Assembly: GCA_026122225.1 (NCBI GenBank)
Contig: JANEZZ010000520.1
Coordinates: 930,001-994,000, forward strand
Length of the DNA: 64,000 bases
Direction of reading: 5' to 3'
DNA from: Heloderma charlesbogerti
Taxonomy: Eukaryota > Chordata > Lepidosauria > Squamata > Helodermatidae
In this document: in pieces, positions 45,601-60,600 of the stretch
Layout: each line of letters starts with the position of its first letter
Numbering within the stretch: position 1 is the stretch's first letter
The notes under the pieces: model-generated
Seen by the model: only the letters and a program-made list of their open reading frames with translations
Told to the model about the DNA's origin: nothing
Databases searched by the model: none
Program-made: the position numbers and the translations under genes

Positions 45601-48600
45601 GATTTCCATTTTCCCCAAAGGTTTTCACAAGGAAGCCTCTTTGGCACAACAGATTTTGCAAAGGCGGGAGGTAGCCCCAGAAAAAGGTAAACATCTGCAT
45701 ATTGAACATGGATTTATCCTGGTTCTTATGTGACAAGGGTGGTGTGTTTGCTTTTTCACCCTTTAAAATAAAACAATACACTATGCACTGTTTTCTTGCA
45801 GCATTCCACCAGTGGGATTTACAATTCAGTGATGGGGTTCAGCAATAAATTACAAGGTGTTTTAATATTATTCCTATATACATGTCAGATATTATTAAAT
45901 ATATATACATATATTTGCTTCTCTTTAGACAAAACGAGTGCTGAATGGCTTAATTTGGGTGAGTATTTCTTTTCCTGCCAGTAGAACCAACAAAGACTAT
46001 ATTTGCTAATCAAGAGAATAGAAAAATATGTTCCTTTCTGTTCCCCCATTTGAAAAATGTTCATACTTTTCAAAAATGTGCACAAATATGCTTTAATCAA
46101 TAGGACAAGAATGCATACATTTCAAAAATGCACACAATTGATGTGTACATTTGGAAAAATATGCACGAAAAATACACGGATTTTCATGAAAAAAAAAAGC
46201 TTGCAATCTGATATGGATTCGAGTCAGAATGAGCTTTACAATGGAATTTGAAGAACATCAGCAAGCTCAAGTTTTGCTGATTCACACATCCCTAATATAG
46301 ACATTTTAATTAAGGCTGCAATCCTATACATATTTATGTAGGAGTATGTTTCATTGAATTCAGTGAGCCTTACTTCTGAGTAGACGCATATAGGATTATA
46401 TTATAAAGTATTGCGGTAGTAAATAGAACTTAAATACATGAAAACACTTTTTCATTCCTGTGTCGTAGCAAACATATCCTTAGGGAATCTGGTCCCCAGG
46501 ACCTAGAGAATGAAAAATACAACACACCCACCCTGATTAACCCACCCATGTTATTAGGACAATGCATGGTTTGATTTGAAGGTGAATCCTGAGGTAAATT
46601 TGATCATGTAAAAATAATTCCATCGCTAGTAATGTTACTGTTGGATTGCAGTTAAAATTAATACCATGAGGGCCATTGGTAATATCTATACCGCTCAAAT
46701 CTTTCTAAACCACATACTTTGTTTTCTAGGATTTCCCCATCTCCTGATAATGAGATATTTCGGTAGCCATTATGGGGCATTCCAGAGAACTGATCTGAAA
46801 TATAGAATGTTATGGGACGGGGCAGCCCTAGAGTTAGGCAGAGTGAAGCAGCTGCCTCAGGTGACAGATGCTGACGGGCAGTGAGATATTGGAGGACAGA
46901 GCTGTGTGTGCCACTTGACCTACCCTGCTCCCCCTAAGCTAGCCCGCTGCCTTGAGATGGAGTGGAGAACACTGTCCCATTGCCAGGGGCTCAACTCCTA
47001 GTCTGGTTGACTTCTGTATGTGGAGTGGGGAGGCGCCATCTTGCCTTTGCCTCAACTAGTAAAATGTCTTGGGCCAGCCCTGTTCTGGGATCATAGTTTC
47101 AACATGACAATGCAGTTGCTTTGATTGCAGAATTGTGGAACATAGTAACATCTTGTGAACATATGCAAACTTGACAAATGTACCTTTTGCTATTTTCTAG
47201 AAACCCATTCTGATGAGCTGAGAAGTCTAGATGATCCCAGTCTTCATCATACAGGTATTTTTGCCCTAGTTTCAATAAAATACCATGATAACAGGTTTAC
47301 AGTACTTCAAAAGGCAGATATATACAGAGGATTGTGAACTTTATGTTGAAAAATAATAATAACATTCTTCACTCACACAGTCCAAATTTGCACCAAGCAA
47401 AGCTGAATTCTGTGACCTGTATACATTATGGAAATTGAGTACATTTGCACGATTTCTTTTGTTTTGTATCATTTATTCTGACTTTCATAGTTATGGGGAA
47501 ATGCTATGCAAAGCACTGATGCCTTACTTCCACACATAAGTGGAAATCTTATTCAGCCTACCGTCTTGGCTTCTTGAGATTTCAGCACACATTATTCACA
47601 CTACAGACAGGCATTTATTTACACTGTGAGGTCTAGAAACTTTAAAAAGAAAAGAAAAAAGGAGGTGCTTGGGAAGCTGAATTCTACATTCTGGGCTACA
47701 TTCTGTGTTTCACTACATTCACATCTCTTTCTTTCAATAAGTTTTCCTTTCAGCAAGAGAAACTCAGTGCATCAAACTGTGGGGGAGTTTAAAAAGCAGT
47801 TGGGGGGATTTGTAGGGGGCATCTGCTGCGGATGGAAACTCTCAGAAGAATTGTTATTGGCACACAGAGAGTGCATGTGCGTGCTTCTGGATCATGGGCA
47901 ACAAATCAGCTGTAGCATTTGTAAACTAAAGTATATAAAACAGCATTTACAATGGTCAACAGACGCATTAAAGACCAACAGAACCTCACTATGCCTTTGT
48001 GTACTTTCTTTTAGCTGTGAACAAGGGCTCCTGTTCCACCTGGGGCACTGGGCATTTCTCAACCTTTGACAGCTACTTGTATGATTCCTCTGGGATTTGC
48101 AATTACGTCTTTGCCACAGTGTGCAATGACATCTCCCCAGATTTCAACATACAGTTCCGTCGTGGTCTGAACAAAACCATTACAAGAATCATCATCTCAA
48201 TAGGACCTAATTTGATCACCAATGAAAATGGTGTCATATCAATCAAAGATGTCGGGTAAGCCTCTGATGGGAAAGTGCTTTACATCAATTATATCTCAGC
48301 TGCAGGCTGAAAGATTTTCCATAAAGAAGGGAGAACCTGGCAAGCATCTCCCAATGATTTGTGACTTCAAGGATCAGCTATATCCATATGCTTGACATGG
48401 GACTCCTCTTAAAGTATTGGGAAGGTGGTGCTGGAGCTGAAGGCAGCACCCCCGTTGCATCCCTTTCAATGGGATGTGCATCCAAAAGTGCATCCCAACC
48501 CACATTCTGTCTCAACTGATTATTCCGAACTATGGGTAATTAGAGTTAGAACGGGACGAATGTCTTGCTATGTATCGATAGTGTTGGCAATGAAACTGCC

Positions 48601-51600
48601 AACATAGCACAAGGAATTTTCCTTCCCCTGAATTTAGTGGTTCTGATTGATCTTGTCTTGATCCCAGAGCAGCACCAGTGGCTTTGGATTCTGCTATTCT
48701 TCCAACTTGGCCTTCCAGGATTTGTAAAAACCATGGTGCAGTTTGACCCATACTTTCCAATCCTTTTTCCCCATGTACATTTTTCCCATTTGAGGTAGTC
48801 CAGCACAGGAACACTAATTTGCTTTAAGGAAGCAATCCTATCGACACTTACCTGGAAGTAAATCTTACTGAACTAAGTGGGGCTTACGCCTGAATAGACA
48901 TGTATGCAATTGTGCTGCAAACCACTTACATTTGAATTTGCATTTTAAATCACCTTTTCTTACATTTCAGCTTCCTCATTGTCATTATTTATTTGTATGC
49001 CGCTTCTCCACAAAATTGTGCCCGAAGCGGCTCACAACATAACAAATGAATAACAGTAAATATAATTTACAAAATATCAAATGGCAATATATATAACAAT
49101 ATCCAAAAATACAATAGAAACAATTACAAATAACCATAATGTTGGCAGGTAAATACAATTTCTGCCTTTTCACTGCTATTTGTTTAGCAGTGTTCTACTC
49201 AGGGCTCAGGTTCACAGTGCAGTTAACTTTTCCCTGCTTAGATTGAGACGCTGACCACTTAGCTACTGGCCGACACATCGCATCATTACTGTCTCTCCAC
49301 CCCTGTTACTACTGCCACCCTCAGTATTACTGGGGGCTTAATTTCTCCAGAGCTCAGCCAGGATTTAACCTGGGGTGGGGGGGAGAGAGAAGCTATAATG
49401 AAGAGTACTTTTGAGCACGTGCAGAGTGCATTTCTAATCCTTTTGGATAAGTATGTGGAGTGGGAAATAATTGCACTTAAAAAAAATGTTATATTCCTAT
49501 ATTGTCCTTCAATACGCTTATCCAGAAATACAATTCCAGGGAATTAAGCCTGTGAATAAGGAAATAAATGGGTCGGTAGAAAGCCCCCAAAATTTTAGGC
49601 TTGCGTAACGCAGGGGACAGCCTGAGGAGGTTGCCCATCCAGCCTGAAGAGCTTGGGCTCCCTCCATGGACCTCGCCTCCTCCGTTCCCCAAGCCCTGCC
49701 CCCTGGCCTGAAGGTGACCAGAAGCTTTATGTGGAGGTGGGGAGAGGAATCCACTTCTTATCTCCGTCTGTGATCAGAGGTAACAAGGGGATTCCCCTGC
49801 ACGCTACTCCCCCTTGCAATGGAGGGCAAGCAGAGCAGCACACAGGGGAATCCCCTTGTTATGTTTGATCACAGATCAGAGATAACAAGGGAAAATTGGG
49901 GGAGTGGTAGTTTCGCCTGCCCCATGTCCTCTCCCCAGTGGGAGAAGCTGTGGGGCAGGTGAAGTGGCTTCCCTGTGCGTGGGTCTTGCACTGGGAAGAT
50001 GTGCCTGCTGGGGACCAGATGACATCAGTGGTCATCATTCAGCTCATATGCAGCCCCCCGCCCCATTCTGTTTGCCTGCCCCTGGCCAAGCAGGTAAAAG
50101 CAGCATCAGGTAGATTGATCCCTATCATACGTTCAACAGAAAATAAGTAGAGATACCCCAAAGCCCTACATGTTGTTCCACTTGGTGAGCCCAGGGGGTG
50201 ATGGCTCAGAGAATGAGAGAGCTGTGAGATGTGACATGGTATGCTGGCTAAGCCATCTGTAACATATAGAGCGAAAGGACAGCTTTTTGTCTTTGAAGAG
50301 GAAGCTTATGGGTTCCTTGGAGTGTCTAAGTTTGTGTGTTTTCCCCACCCTGCTCCCCACTACTGCCATAGTATAATCAAATTGCCGTACACCCGAAATG
50401 GAATTCAGATTGCACCTTTTGGACACACCATCCGCCTAGTGGCCAAGTTGATGGAGATTGAGCTTGCTGTTTTCTGGAACAACAATGACTACCTCATGGT
50501 GAGTAAAGTCTTGTGAAGAGAATTATTTTGCATGTATCCTTCAGTCTGGTTACAACTTCGCAGCATGGAAAATGGCAAAGTAAAAAAAGGATAATGGTTT
50601 CATTGGTCAACGTTGTGATGATGGGATGAGTTAAGGCACATTGCGCACTCAGCTGGGGCAAGGTTACTAAGCTGCAGCTTAACATGGGAAGCATGGCAGA
50701 AACAGCACTCAAAAGTAGTATGTGAGATGGTGTGGTGACTGGATGTGCCTAAAGTACCTCTTTGGATCCTTGACTCAGATCCCCAAAATCAGACAACTGC
50801 AATCATCTTACGGCTGAAAGTAAACTTTCGAAAATTTGCTCTGGAGCAGATGGGGGGGGGCACTTGTGCTGCTGCAGGGGGAATCTGTTCTACCAGCAGT
50901 TTCCATTCTGCTGGCAGATGGCCAGTATTGGATACAACACAAGCTGTTTTACAGCATGCTGTGAGTTGGCTTTTATCAACCTCCCTGCACCTATAGGAAA
51001 GTTAGGGATAAATGGCATAATGTCTGGCTGACTCTGGCACCATATGACAAACTCTACGCCTGATTAGACCTGCCAGATAGACCATGTTCAAGCAGTAACC
51101 ACATGGTAAGTGGTCATCTGTCTTCACCCAAAGGAAACCTGATTAGGAGGAAACATTTACATTCCTTATGATGACAAATTCCACAGGGAGGGCCCTGTTG
51201 GCTTGTTATAGTGAGAACAAAAAGGAGTCTTGTTGTGGCACCTTCAAGACCAGCAGATTTATTGTGGAATAAATCTGTCAACATTTATGGTGCCACAACA
51301 GGACTCCTGTTTAAATTCCTCGTCAAATTGAGGATAGTCTCACAATTAATACTGTAACATGGGTCAATCTGACCTGGACTGCAGCCCATGGAGTAGTTCA
51401 CAGACATTTTGCTGAGCATGCTGCTGTAGTAATTCTGGTCAGTGCTGACCCGAGTGTGCACTCCACTGGCAAAGATGGCACAACACTGTGTTTTATTGTG
51501 TTGTGCACACAGTCATGGAGCGGGCTGGACAAATACCATGGGGTATTTTACCAAGCTATCATATCATAGTTATTTTCCAGTTAACTTGATTTTTATTTTT

Positions 51601-54600
51601 TTTTAGGTTTTGATTGAGCAGAAGTACATGGGCAGAACATGTGGGCTGTGTGGGAACTTTGATGGGCAAGAATTAAATGAGTTTCTGAGTGACGGTAAGT
51701 TTTTCCTCTACAGAAATAAACGGCACAGAGACTACTGTCAAGGCTTGGGGTTTCATGACATCTGGAAGAAACTAGACACTAAGCCAATTAAAAAAAAAAT
51801 AGCTTCTGTTTTGGTCCTTGAAATCAGTGACACCATGTGATGAAGTGCTAACATCCTAGTATTTTATCTACCTCTGGGGAATGCTTCCTCACACATGGCA
51901 GCCAGGCCCTATGTTCTTATCTTCAATCACTCTTCTATGGTGATATAGGGTAGTATCCTATTGTACCCATGAGCTCATGGGACCCACCGCTCATGCAACA
52001 GGGCTTTGGCACTTCTACAAGCAACCCAAAAAGAACAGAAATGCTCATTCCTGTCTCATTTCTGGAATGGGACAGGTCAGTAGAGCTACCAAAAGGAATC
52101 TACACTGACATGTCCCAGTCCAGAAATGAGCATTTCTGCTCATTTCTGAGGTTATTTTTTAGAAGTGCCAAGGCCCCATTGTGCAATGGAACCATTGGAG
52201 GCGAATCGGCCCCATTGGATACTGTCCACAATAAGAACATAAACACACAATTTAACAACATTTCTTCTTCTCATGTTATATTTGTCCAGACATTGATGAC
52301 TCCCACAATCTTCTTGTCTGTCTTCACACATGCACAGTTGTCATGTATGAAAAATGAATCCAGCACACAACTGGATTACAGAAGATCCTGCATACCCAAA
52401 GGACTCTTGCAATTTATAGGTCCCTCTAGACTGGACTCTTTACTAACAAGCTCAATTTAATGTCTACTTCAATTAATAGGTAAAGTTCTGGACCCGTACA
52501 AATATGCTGCCTTACAAAAAATTGATGATCCTGCAGAAATCTGTCCATTTGAGCTGGCAGCTCCTAATGTTCCCCACAAGAAATATGTAAGCACCATATC
52601 ATTTATCTGTGTTTGTCTCCCTTTTGAATACCTTGGGGTAGAGAGAGTGATTGAGAAAACATTGCCATAATTGATGGAACAAAAGTAGATAAACTCAGCA
52701 AATCTGAAAAGGTCTTGGGAGGAACAGATGGGATGTCCATACTTTTTACAGTCTTTTAAAATTAAGTTTTCCAAAAATGGGATTCTCAGCAGTGCAAGAC
52801 TTTGGCTTCGGGAGAGCTGCATCTTCCCCCACCCCTTGGTTAGTTCTCCACTTCCACCATACTCCAACTTCAGCAGGATGAAATGGTAATATTACAGCAG
52901 CCTTCCCCAACCTGATGCCTTCCAGATGGTTTGGACCATGATCCCTGATCATTGCTCATGCTGGCCAGGGTGTATTGGTGAACTCCAAAACATTTGGGGG
53001 GCACTAGGTTGGCTACTCCTGCAACCTAACCTATATGATGATACTGTGAGGCTAAATGAGCAACTATAGGGGCACATGTTTACTCAGTACTTGTAGCCTG
53101 GGTATTATTATTATTATTATTATTATTATTAGGTGTACTACAGAATGGAAGTCTCTATGGGATTTTTGTGGTAATGTAAAGTTGTTAGTGCAGTTCAGTT
53201 TGTAGCACAGTCCCATCCTGTCTCAAAACGTATCACATACACAGAAATTACCTTTATTGTTGTTTTTCCCCTCTAGGCCAAGATCTGCTCCCAACTTCTA
53301 AGTATTGTGTCTCCATCTTGCAATATCTCAAGGAAAGGGTTTGTCATGCGTTGTCAACTTGACATGCAAGAGTGTCGCTATCCAGGGCAGAACAACTGTA
53401 CTTGTGCTACCCTTTCAGAATATTCCAGACAGTGTGCTATGTCCCTTCAGGAAGTGTCTGATTGGAGGAGCAGTGAATTCTGCTGTAAGTTGCAACACTC
53501 CAGATCATAATGATACATGTTGAGCTTAAACTACACAGTGACCAACAGCTGTAAAGCTCAGCTTTAATGTCCTAAAATGAACTGGGCTTACTTGTTAAAT
53601 AGCACTTCACCCACTGACATGTCTTGAGAAAGGGGATACGAGTGAGGACAGGAGGCAAGTATGCTCTCCTGTTAATGGTTCTTCTGCGCTTTCTTTCTTG
53701 CTGCTGCTCCTTACTCCCCTGGTAGCTGCTCCCCATGGCTTCTGCCTCCTGACCGCTTCCTGCCTCTTTGAGATACTTCTTTCATTCCCATCTGTCCCCA
53801 CTTCCACAAAAGCAGTAGCAGCATTTGGGCACAATCTCACTCTTACATAGGGATGCTGGAGGAGTCTATTTGGAGGGCGGAGCTCAACGAGTTTTGTTGG
53901 CTCAGCCCTCCAAGACTTCAATTTCTTTTCTGCTAACTGACCCAACTCAGTCTGCAGCGAGACAGGCCAGTCAGAGGATTTTCAGTGGGTTTTTTAAAAA
54001 AAAATTGTGCAAATTATGGCCACAATTTGCATAGTTTATGCAAAATGCACAAAGTACAGCTGCAATTTGTGCCAGCGATGCAAACTGCTGTTGAAATTTG
54101 TGCAAATCTCTATTAGCGCAAATTGTGGCCTGACCCCAAAAATCAAAAATATGGGGAAAGTCTCCAAATTTGGGGAAAACCTGTGGCTGAACTCGCAAAT
54201 GCAAGCTGAGTCAGGCAGGCAGTGGAAGTTTGTTGAGCCCCAAAACAGTTGGATTTCCAAGCAATGGACATCCCTATTCTCACATGCACACACAGAGTTG
54301 GCAGGAACAGGACCATATGAGCACAGGGCTTTTTTCATTGAGACAACATATGCAAAGAAGATTTGGGTGCAGTTTTGCTTTTTCAGGTAGACAAGGGTAG
54401 CATCATAGCAGCCACCAATGTCTCTCGCTGAAACAGGCAGCAAAGTGTAGGCAGAGCAGCAGCAGATAAGGAGGAGATTCAGCAGGCATTCTATCTATGA
54501 TGCAACATCTTCTTACAGAAAATATCCCATGATGGCCTGGGATACACTGTGGCCATATATTTTACTGCAGTAATAAGGAAGCAGTTTTCCTCTTAAAATT

Positions 54601-57600
54601 TGGCTGAAACACTGACACTTAGCTAATACAATTAACAGGCTCATTGTCTTATAAGATGTCATGCTGACCACAAGGAAGTCACAAGTGGGTTAAAATATTA
54701 GCTGGTTTTTTATATGGGCTTGGATCCTAACTTTCAGCTCCGTGAACAGAAGGAGTTCCCAAGAATGGAAGGAGAGTTGCGCTCATAGAAGAGGCCCTTC
54801 ATGAGCACCTATCTCCTTCCATTCGCAGAGCTAAAAGTTAGGAACTAGGCCACAATAAATTACGAAAGATGACAACATATTCCCCCAAAGAGCTCCTTCA
54901 GAATGACACTCATTACATCAAACTGTTCTATTCTCCTAAGTTGTTGTTGTTCAGTCGTTAAGTCATGTCCGACTCTTCGTGACCCCATGGACCATAGCAC
55001 GCCAGGCCTTCCTGTCCTCTGCTCTCTCCCGGAGTGTGCTCAAGTTCATATTCATTGTAGCAGTGATGCTATCTAGCCATCTCATCCTCTGCCATCCCCT
55101 TCTCCTTTTGCCTTCAATCTTTCCCAGCATCAGGGTCTTTTCCAGGGAGTTTTCTCTTCGCATTAGGTGGCCAAAATATTTGAGCTTCAGCTTCAGGATC
55201 TGTCCTTCCAATGAGCAGTCAGGGTTGATTTCCTTTAGGATGGACTGATTTGACCTCCTTGCAGTCCAGGGGACTTGTAAGAGTCTTCTCCAGCACCACA
55301 GTTAGAAAGCATCAATTCTTCGGCGCTCAGCCTTCCTTATAGTCCCGCTCTCACAGCCATACGTTGCTACTGGGAAAACCATAGCTTTGAGTATACGGAC
55401 CTTTGTCAGCAAGGTGATGTCTCTGCTTCTTACTATGCTGTCTAGGTGTGCCATAGCTTTTCTCCCAAGGAGCAAGCGTCTTTTAATTTCATGGCTACAG
55501 TCACCGTCTGCGGTGATCTTGGAGCCCAAGAAAATAACATCTGTCACTGCTTCCATTTCTTCCCCTTCTATATGCCAGGAAGTGATGGGGCCAGATGCCA
55601 TGATCTTAGTTTTTTTAATGTTGCATTTCAAACCAGCTTTTGTACTCTCCACTTTCACCCTCAACAAGAGGCTCTTAGATCCTCTTCGCTTTCTGCCATT
55701 ATTCTCCTAAGTACCTTTATTTAATTCCACTGGTGGCTAACAGGTGGAATAAGGTGATTTTACAAGAGCAGCCTTGTCCACTTCCCCCCTTGGTATACTT
55801 CTGCACTGCATGGCTTCCTTAACTTCCATAATTTCAGTATTTTATATTCCTGTCTTCTTTGGCATCCCCTGTTTATCACTAATTCCATATGCTGCTGTCT
55901 GATAGTATCATCCTGCTCTGCATGAACCTCTGTTCTCAAATGTTGCTGTGCTTTTTTGGTCTTCTTCCAGCTGTCATGCTCTGCTGCTGTCCATCTCATG
56001 CATCCAAAGTCATGCCTCTTTCAACCATCAAAACATTTTGTGTGGGGGTGGTTGTTGATTTTGCCCTCTGCTTTTTGTGTCTTCAATTGCCATTTCTTCA
56101 ATTAGTTGCTTTCCTTTCCTCACCGACAGCCCCTCTCCATTTTGAGCAATTTGCATTTCTGTTTCCTTATCTCTAGATTTGTACAATTCCCACAGTGAGA
56201 CTTTAAACATACTTCAATGGAAGTTAGATTTATATCACAAAAACTTCAATGCTGACAGCTTTTTCTCATTGTTTTAATTATTTTATGGATGTTTCTGCAT
56301 ACTGGAATACTTCTAGGTGTTACCAAAAAAAAAAAAAAAGATCACTATAGATGTTGGTGCATTTAGTAATCGGTAGAATACAAACAATTAAATGAAGCAT
56401 ATGGCATCTCAGTAACCCACAAATATATGATTGCAATCTTATGGGGGCTGGAATTTGTAGGATTCGTTACTACAACCTTATCCAAAGAATCGTAGTTCTG
56501 TGACTCCCTGGGAAAACAAGAGCTCTGATGTGCATGTGAAGCTTTCACATGAGCAATGGCTTTTCAATATATTGTAGTGTCTTGATTGAACAGCTTTGTA
56601 CATAGCAAACACAAAGCTGTCATCAGTACTGAAGAGAGCAGAAAGTCCTTTTTCACTCAAAAAAAAGGTGTACACATCAAAGCAGCCACAGATCTTTGGA
56701 TCAACCTGATGGTGTTGAATTATAATTTTGTTGTGCTAAAACCTCAACCTTTTTTTTTCAAGGTAGATTTTCATTTACACCCTGATCCTAACATTTTTGC
56801 CTGGAATATCTGTTTTCTTTGTGGTACTATGGGAGTTATGTCAATGGCAATGTAAAATCATGGGGCAGTATCCAATACTGCCGCTGCACCTCCACTGGTT
56901 CTATTGCACTCGCAGGACTCAGTGCGAGTGCAAGAGGAACTAACTTTTCCTAAGAAAACCCCAAATGCTTGTTTCCAGAATAGGACAGGTCAGTGGAGCT
57001 CTCTTCTGTGAGCTCCGCTGACCTGCGCCATTCCAAAAATGAGCATTTCTGCTTGTTTCCCGTTAATTTGGGAAACGCTAGGTTCTCATTGCACTAGCAG
57101 TAAATCCCACTAGTGCGGGCCATATTGGCTAATGCCCACGACTGGAGACATTACAGTAGCATAGTTGTAGATATGCCCATCCTAAAGTATTAACTGCTGT
57201 TGCAATGAGTACTTGTACTAATGGACCATTAGTTATGCATATAAAATTTATATGCATAACTAAAGGTCCATTATTATTAGTGCTCATTGCAACAGCAGTT
57301 AATGCTTCGGATGGGCATATCTGCAACTATGCCACTGTGTTAGAAGATGTTAAAAGCTGGAACAATTCTAAGGACATGTGCTAAGATGGGAGTCTCATTG
57401 AACTCAGTGGGACATACTTCCAAATAAATATGCTGTTGGGGCCCAAATCAAAAAAGTGCAAGGGAAGAATTTACACATGCATCAGGACCTTATTTCATCT
57501 TTTCTAAACATTAGCATCTTGCATTGCCTTGCAAGATGCTTTTAAATTAAAAAGAGGTTCCAATTCAGAACAAGAAAGCTTCTGTTCAGGAAAAGTAAAT

Positions 57601-60600
57601 AGACGTCCTGCTGCATTTACACAAACCCTAGCAGAAAAGGAGTTTGCTGGACTGAAGCCCAAATCTGTATACAATATCAGATTTAATAGATGTGACTTTT
57701 TAAAAAGAAAGAAAAGAGAAAGTGAAGAACTATAGACCTAGGGTGCCTAAAAAAACTATAAGCCTAACTGCAATATAGTGAGCTGCAAGTACTATATTTT
57801 AAATAAATTGTTTAAAAGACATTTGGAATAGTGCAATTGTTTTAGAATGGAATAGCACAGCTAATATTTTTTTAAAACTGGACACATTTGTGCATTTTTT
57901 TTACTGGAGCACATGAGTGGCAGCAAAAGTTGAATGATGTCTCCTGCCCAGGATTTGAGCAAGCAGGATGGTGTTTTAGTCCATCAGGAACTGTTAGCTT
58001 CAGGAGGAATGAGCACATTGCCTGGCTTCAGTCCTTTGCTCCTGTGGGATGTCTGGCTACATTATAGCATTTAGGCGGGGGGATTCTCCCGATGAGGCAT
58101 TTACAGGTGAAACTGATGGGACTTACATTCCATCATAAACATGTTTACTTGGAAGTAAGGCTGCTTCAAACTGTCAGAAGAAGGGAGTATATGGTAACCA
58201 TGGTTGAGTGGGGAAAGGGGAGTGGACAACAATGCCCACTCGTCCTGCCCACTGTGTGGACGAACATAGTGCAATGCACACACCAAAAAAGCGCTAGACC
58301 TCCTAAGTGGACAGCTTACAGCTGAAAAGCAATTATTTTGTAGTGCAAAGAGCCTCCCATCTGGAACCACCATTGAAGTTAAAATGTTACTGAAGGTTAA
58401 AATATTATAATCTAAGACATCTACTTCTCATGGTTGGACATGATGCCTAAGTGGGGCAGTAAATGTGGATGCAGATTCTCATATTCTAGCAGGCAGTGAC
58501 AAATCCTAATATGTTTAAAAGAGATTGTGAACTGCGATGACCACTGGCAGTCACGACTGGCTAGAGGTGATTAATGATTAGTTTTAAAGGAATAGGAAAA
58601 CGGCATGAGATAATGTGTATTTTTTTGATGAACACAATTGATACATTAGGGCTGAGACAGACTCATCTCAAAATTGTACCATAATTCCAGTGCTGTATTT
58701 TGTCCAAATATAAAAAGCAACGAAGCTCTCTGAACCATTATGTTCTGCAGCTCTTGGAAGATGTCCAGCTAACCAAATCTACAAAGAATGTGGTTCTCCC
58801 TGTCTCAGAACATGTTCCAATCCGGAATACAGCTGCTCCAGCTACTGTACATATGGCTGCTTCTGTCCAGAAGGTAAATGGACATAAAAAAATATACTAT
58901 CGCCTTGCTATGAGTATATCTATGCTGCCATAGATTTGTTTGAGATACATATTTGTTTGAGATACATATCCCTGTAGTAGAGGCTTTTTAATCAAAGCAC
59001 TAACATGGGGTAATGGACACATTTGATATCACAGCAGTTTGGGCATCATCTCTAGGAATAACTCCTTCACCCATTCCCAGGTATAATATGTAATGAATGA
59101 TTTTATAGAATCATAGAATAGTAGGGTTGGAAGGGGCCTAGAAGACCATCAAGTCCAACCCCCTGCTTAATGCAGGAATCCAAGTCAGAGCACCCCTGAC
59201 AGATGGCTGTCCAGCCTCTTCTTGAATGCCTCCCATGTGGGAGAGCCCACCACTTCCCTAGGTACTTGGCTCCATTGTTGTATTGGTCTAACAGTCAGGA
59301 CATTTTTCCTGATGTTCAGCCGGAATATAATGTCTATTTTAATTTTCCTGTAATGCACACTATAACAGTGCATTCATCTTATAAGCAACTATTACCGTGT
59401 AGCAGTGCATAGGACTATAAAGCTCTTACAACCCACTAAAATCCTGATGTTTCTGCCACGTAACATGGTGACTCTAATGAGACATTGCAGCAGATCTCAT
59501 TAGGATCTCTACATTACATGGCAGAAATGTCTGGATTTTAGTGGGTTGTAAGAACTTTATGGGCCAGTCCTATGTGCTGTTACACAGCAGCAGTAGTTAA
59601 GTGATGGATCCCAATATGATTAAAATAATTTGTACATGGACCCAGACTCAATATTTGAGAAGCAGCAGCCCACAGGCTCTAGTGTGCTATTAGTTTACTC
59701 CTGGGGCAAGCAAAGCTAGCTAGTTGCTCTTTACACAGAATTCTGAGCACCATTACAAAGGCCCCCATACCCCTTGCAACAGCAAACCCCTGTATCATGT
59801 GTTTTCTATTGAAAGGGACTCTGGGTTTTCTCATGGGCTAATGGGACAGAAATGCATGGTTCTGCTCCACTTGAGGCTAGGGCATCACTTTACTTGCATC
59901 AGCACTAATCACTATTTGTGATCCTAAAGCTAAACCAGGTTCTTAGGACAAGAGCTTTTGTTGTTGTTGTTCAGTTGTTAAGTCGTGTCCGACTCTACGT
60001 GACCCCATGGACCATAGCACACCAGGCCTTCCTGTCCTCTGCTCTCTCCCGGAGTGTGCTCAAGTTCATATTCATTGCATCGGTGGTGAACTGTGTCAAG
60101 TAAATATGTGTACCGTGCACTTTACATTTATTTGATCACCTACAGTTTCTGGTCTCTGTTGAAATTTCACTATGTGGTTAATGAATGATCCCCACATAAA
60201 CAGTGATAATATCTATTTTTATTGCTATTAAAATTGGAACACAAAGAAGGGATTTGTCCATGACATCAGCATCACTTACATGAATTACCCAATCCTGAAT
60301 TTATTCAAGAAAAATAACTTATAAAGTTCTGAAGCTTCGTGTGCTGTTTATTCAAGATGAATTAAAATGCCCACCTTTTATTTCCTTCCCCCTGTTTTCT
60401 TAACTTGACAGGTACTGTTTTGGATAACATTTCAAGAAACCAAACATGTGTTCCTGTTGAACAGTGTCCATGCACACTGAATGGGGAAAAATATACTCCT
60501 GGTGATGTGATGAAAGCAACATGCAGAAGCTGGTGAGTACTGAATTATCCAAATTAAAGAATAGATCATCAAGAAGGTTAAGAAGCCTGGCACCCATCTA

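Noticed and set aside
45802..45856. Exon candidate after 'gttttcttgcag'
   Set aside because: The required reading frame hits a stop just before the only GT donor.
46460..46512. Exon candidate after 'cattcctgtgtcgtag'
   Set aside because: The phase-1 reading meets a stop before any usable donor.
52469..52867. 132-codon minus-strand frame overlapping mucin exon 9
   Set aside because: Antisense shadow of an exon plus intron sequence.
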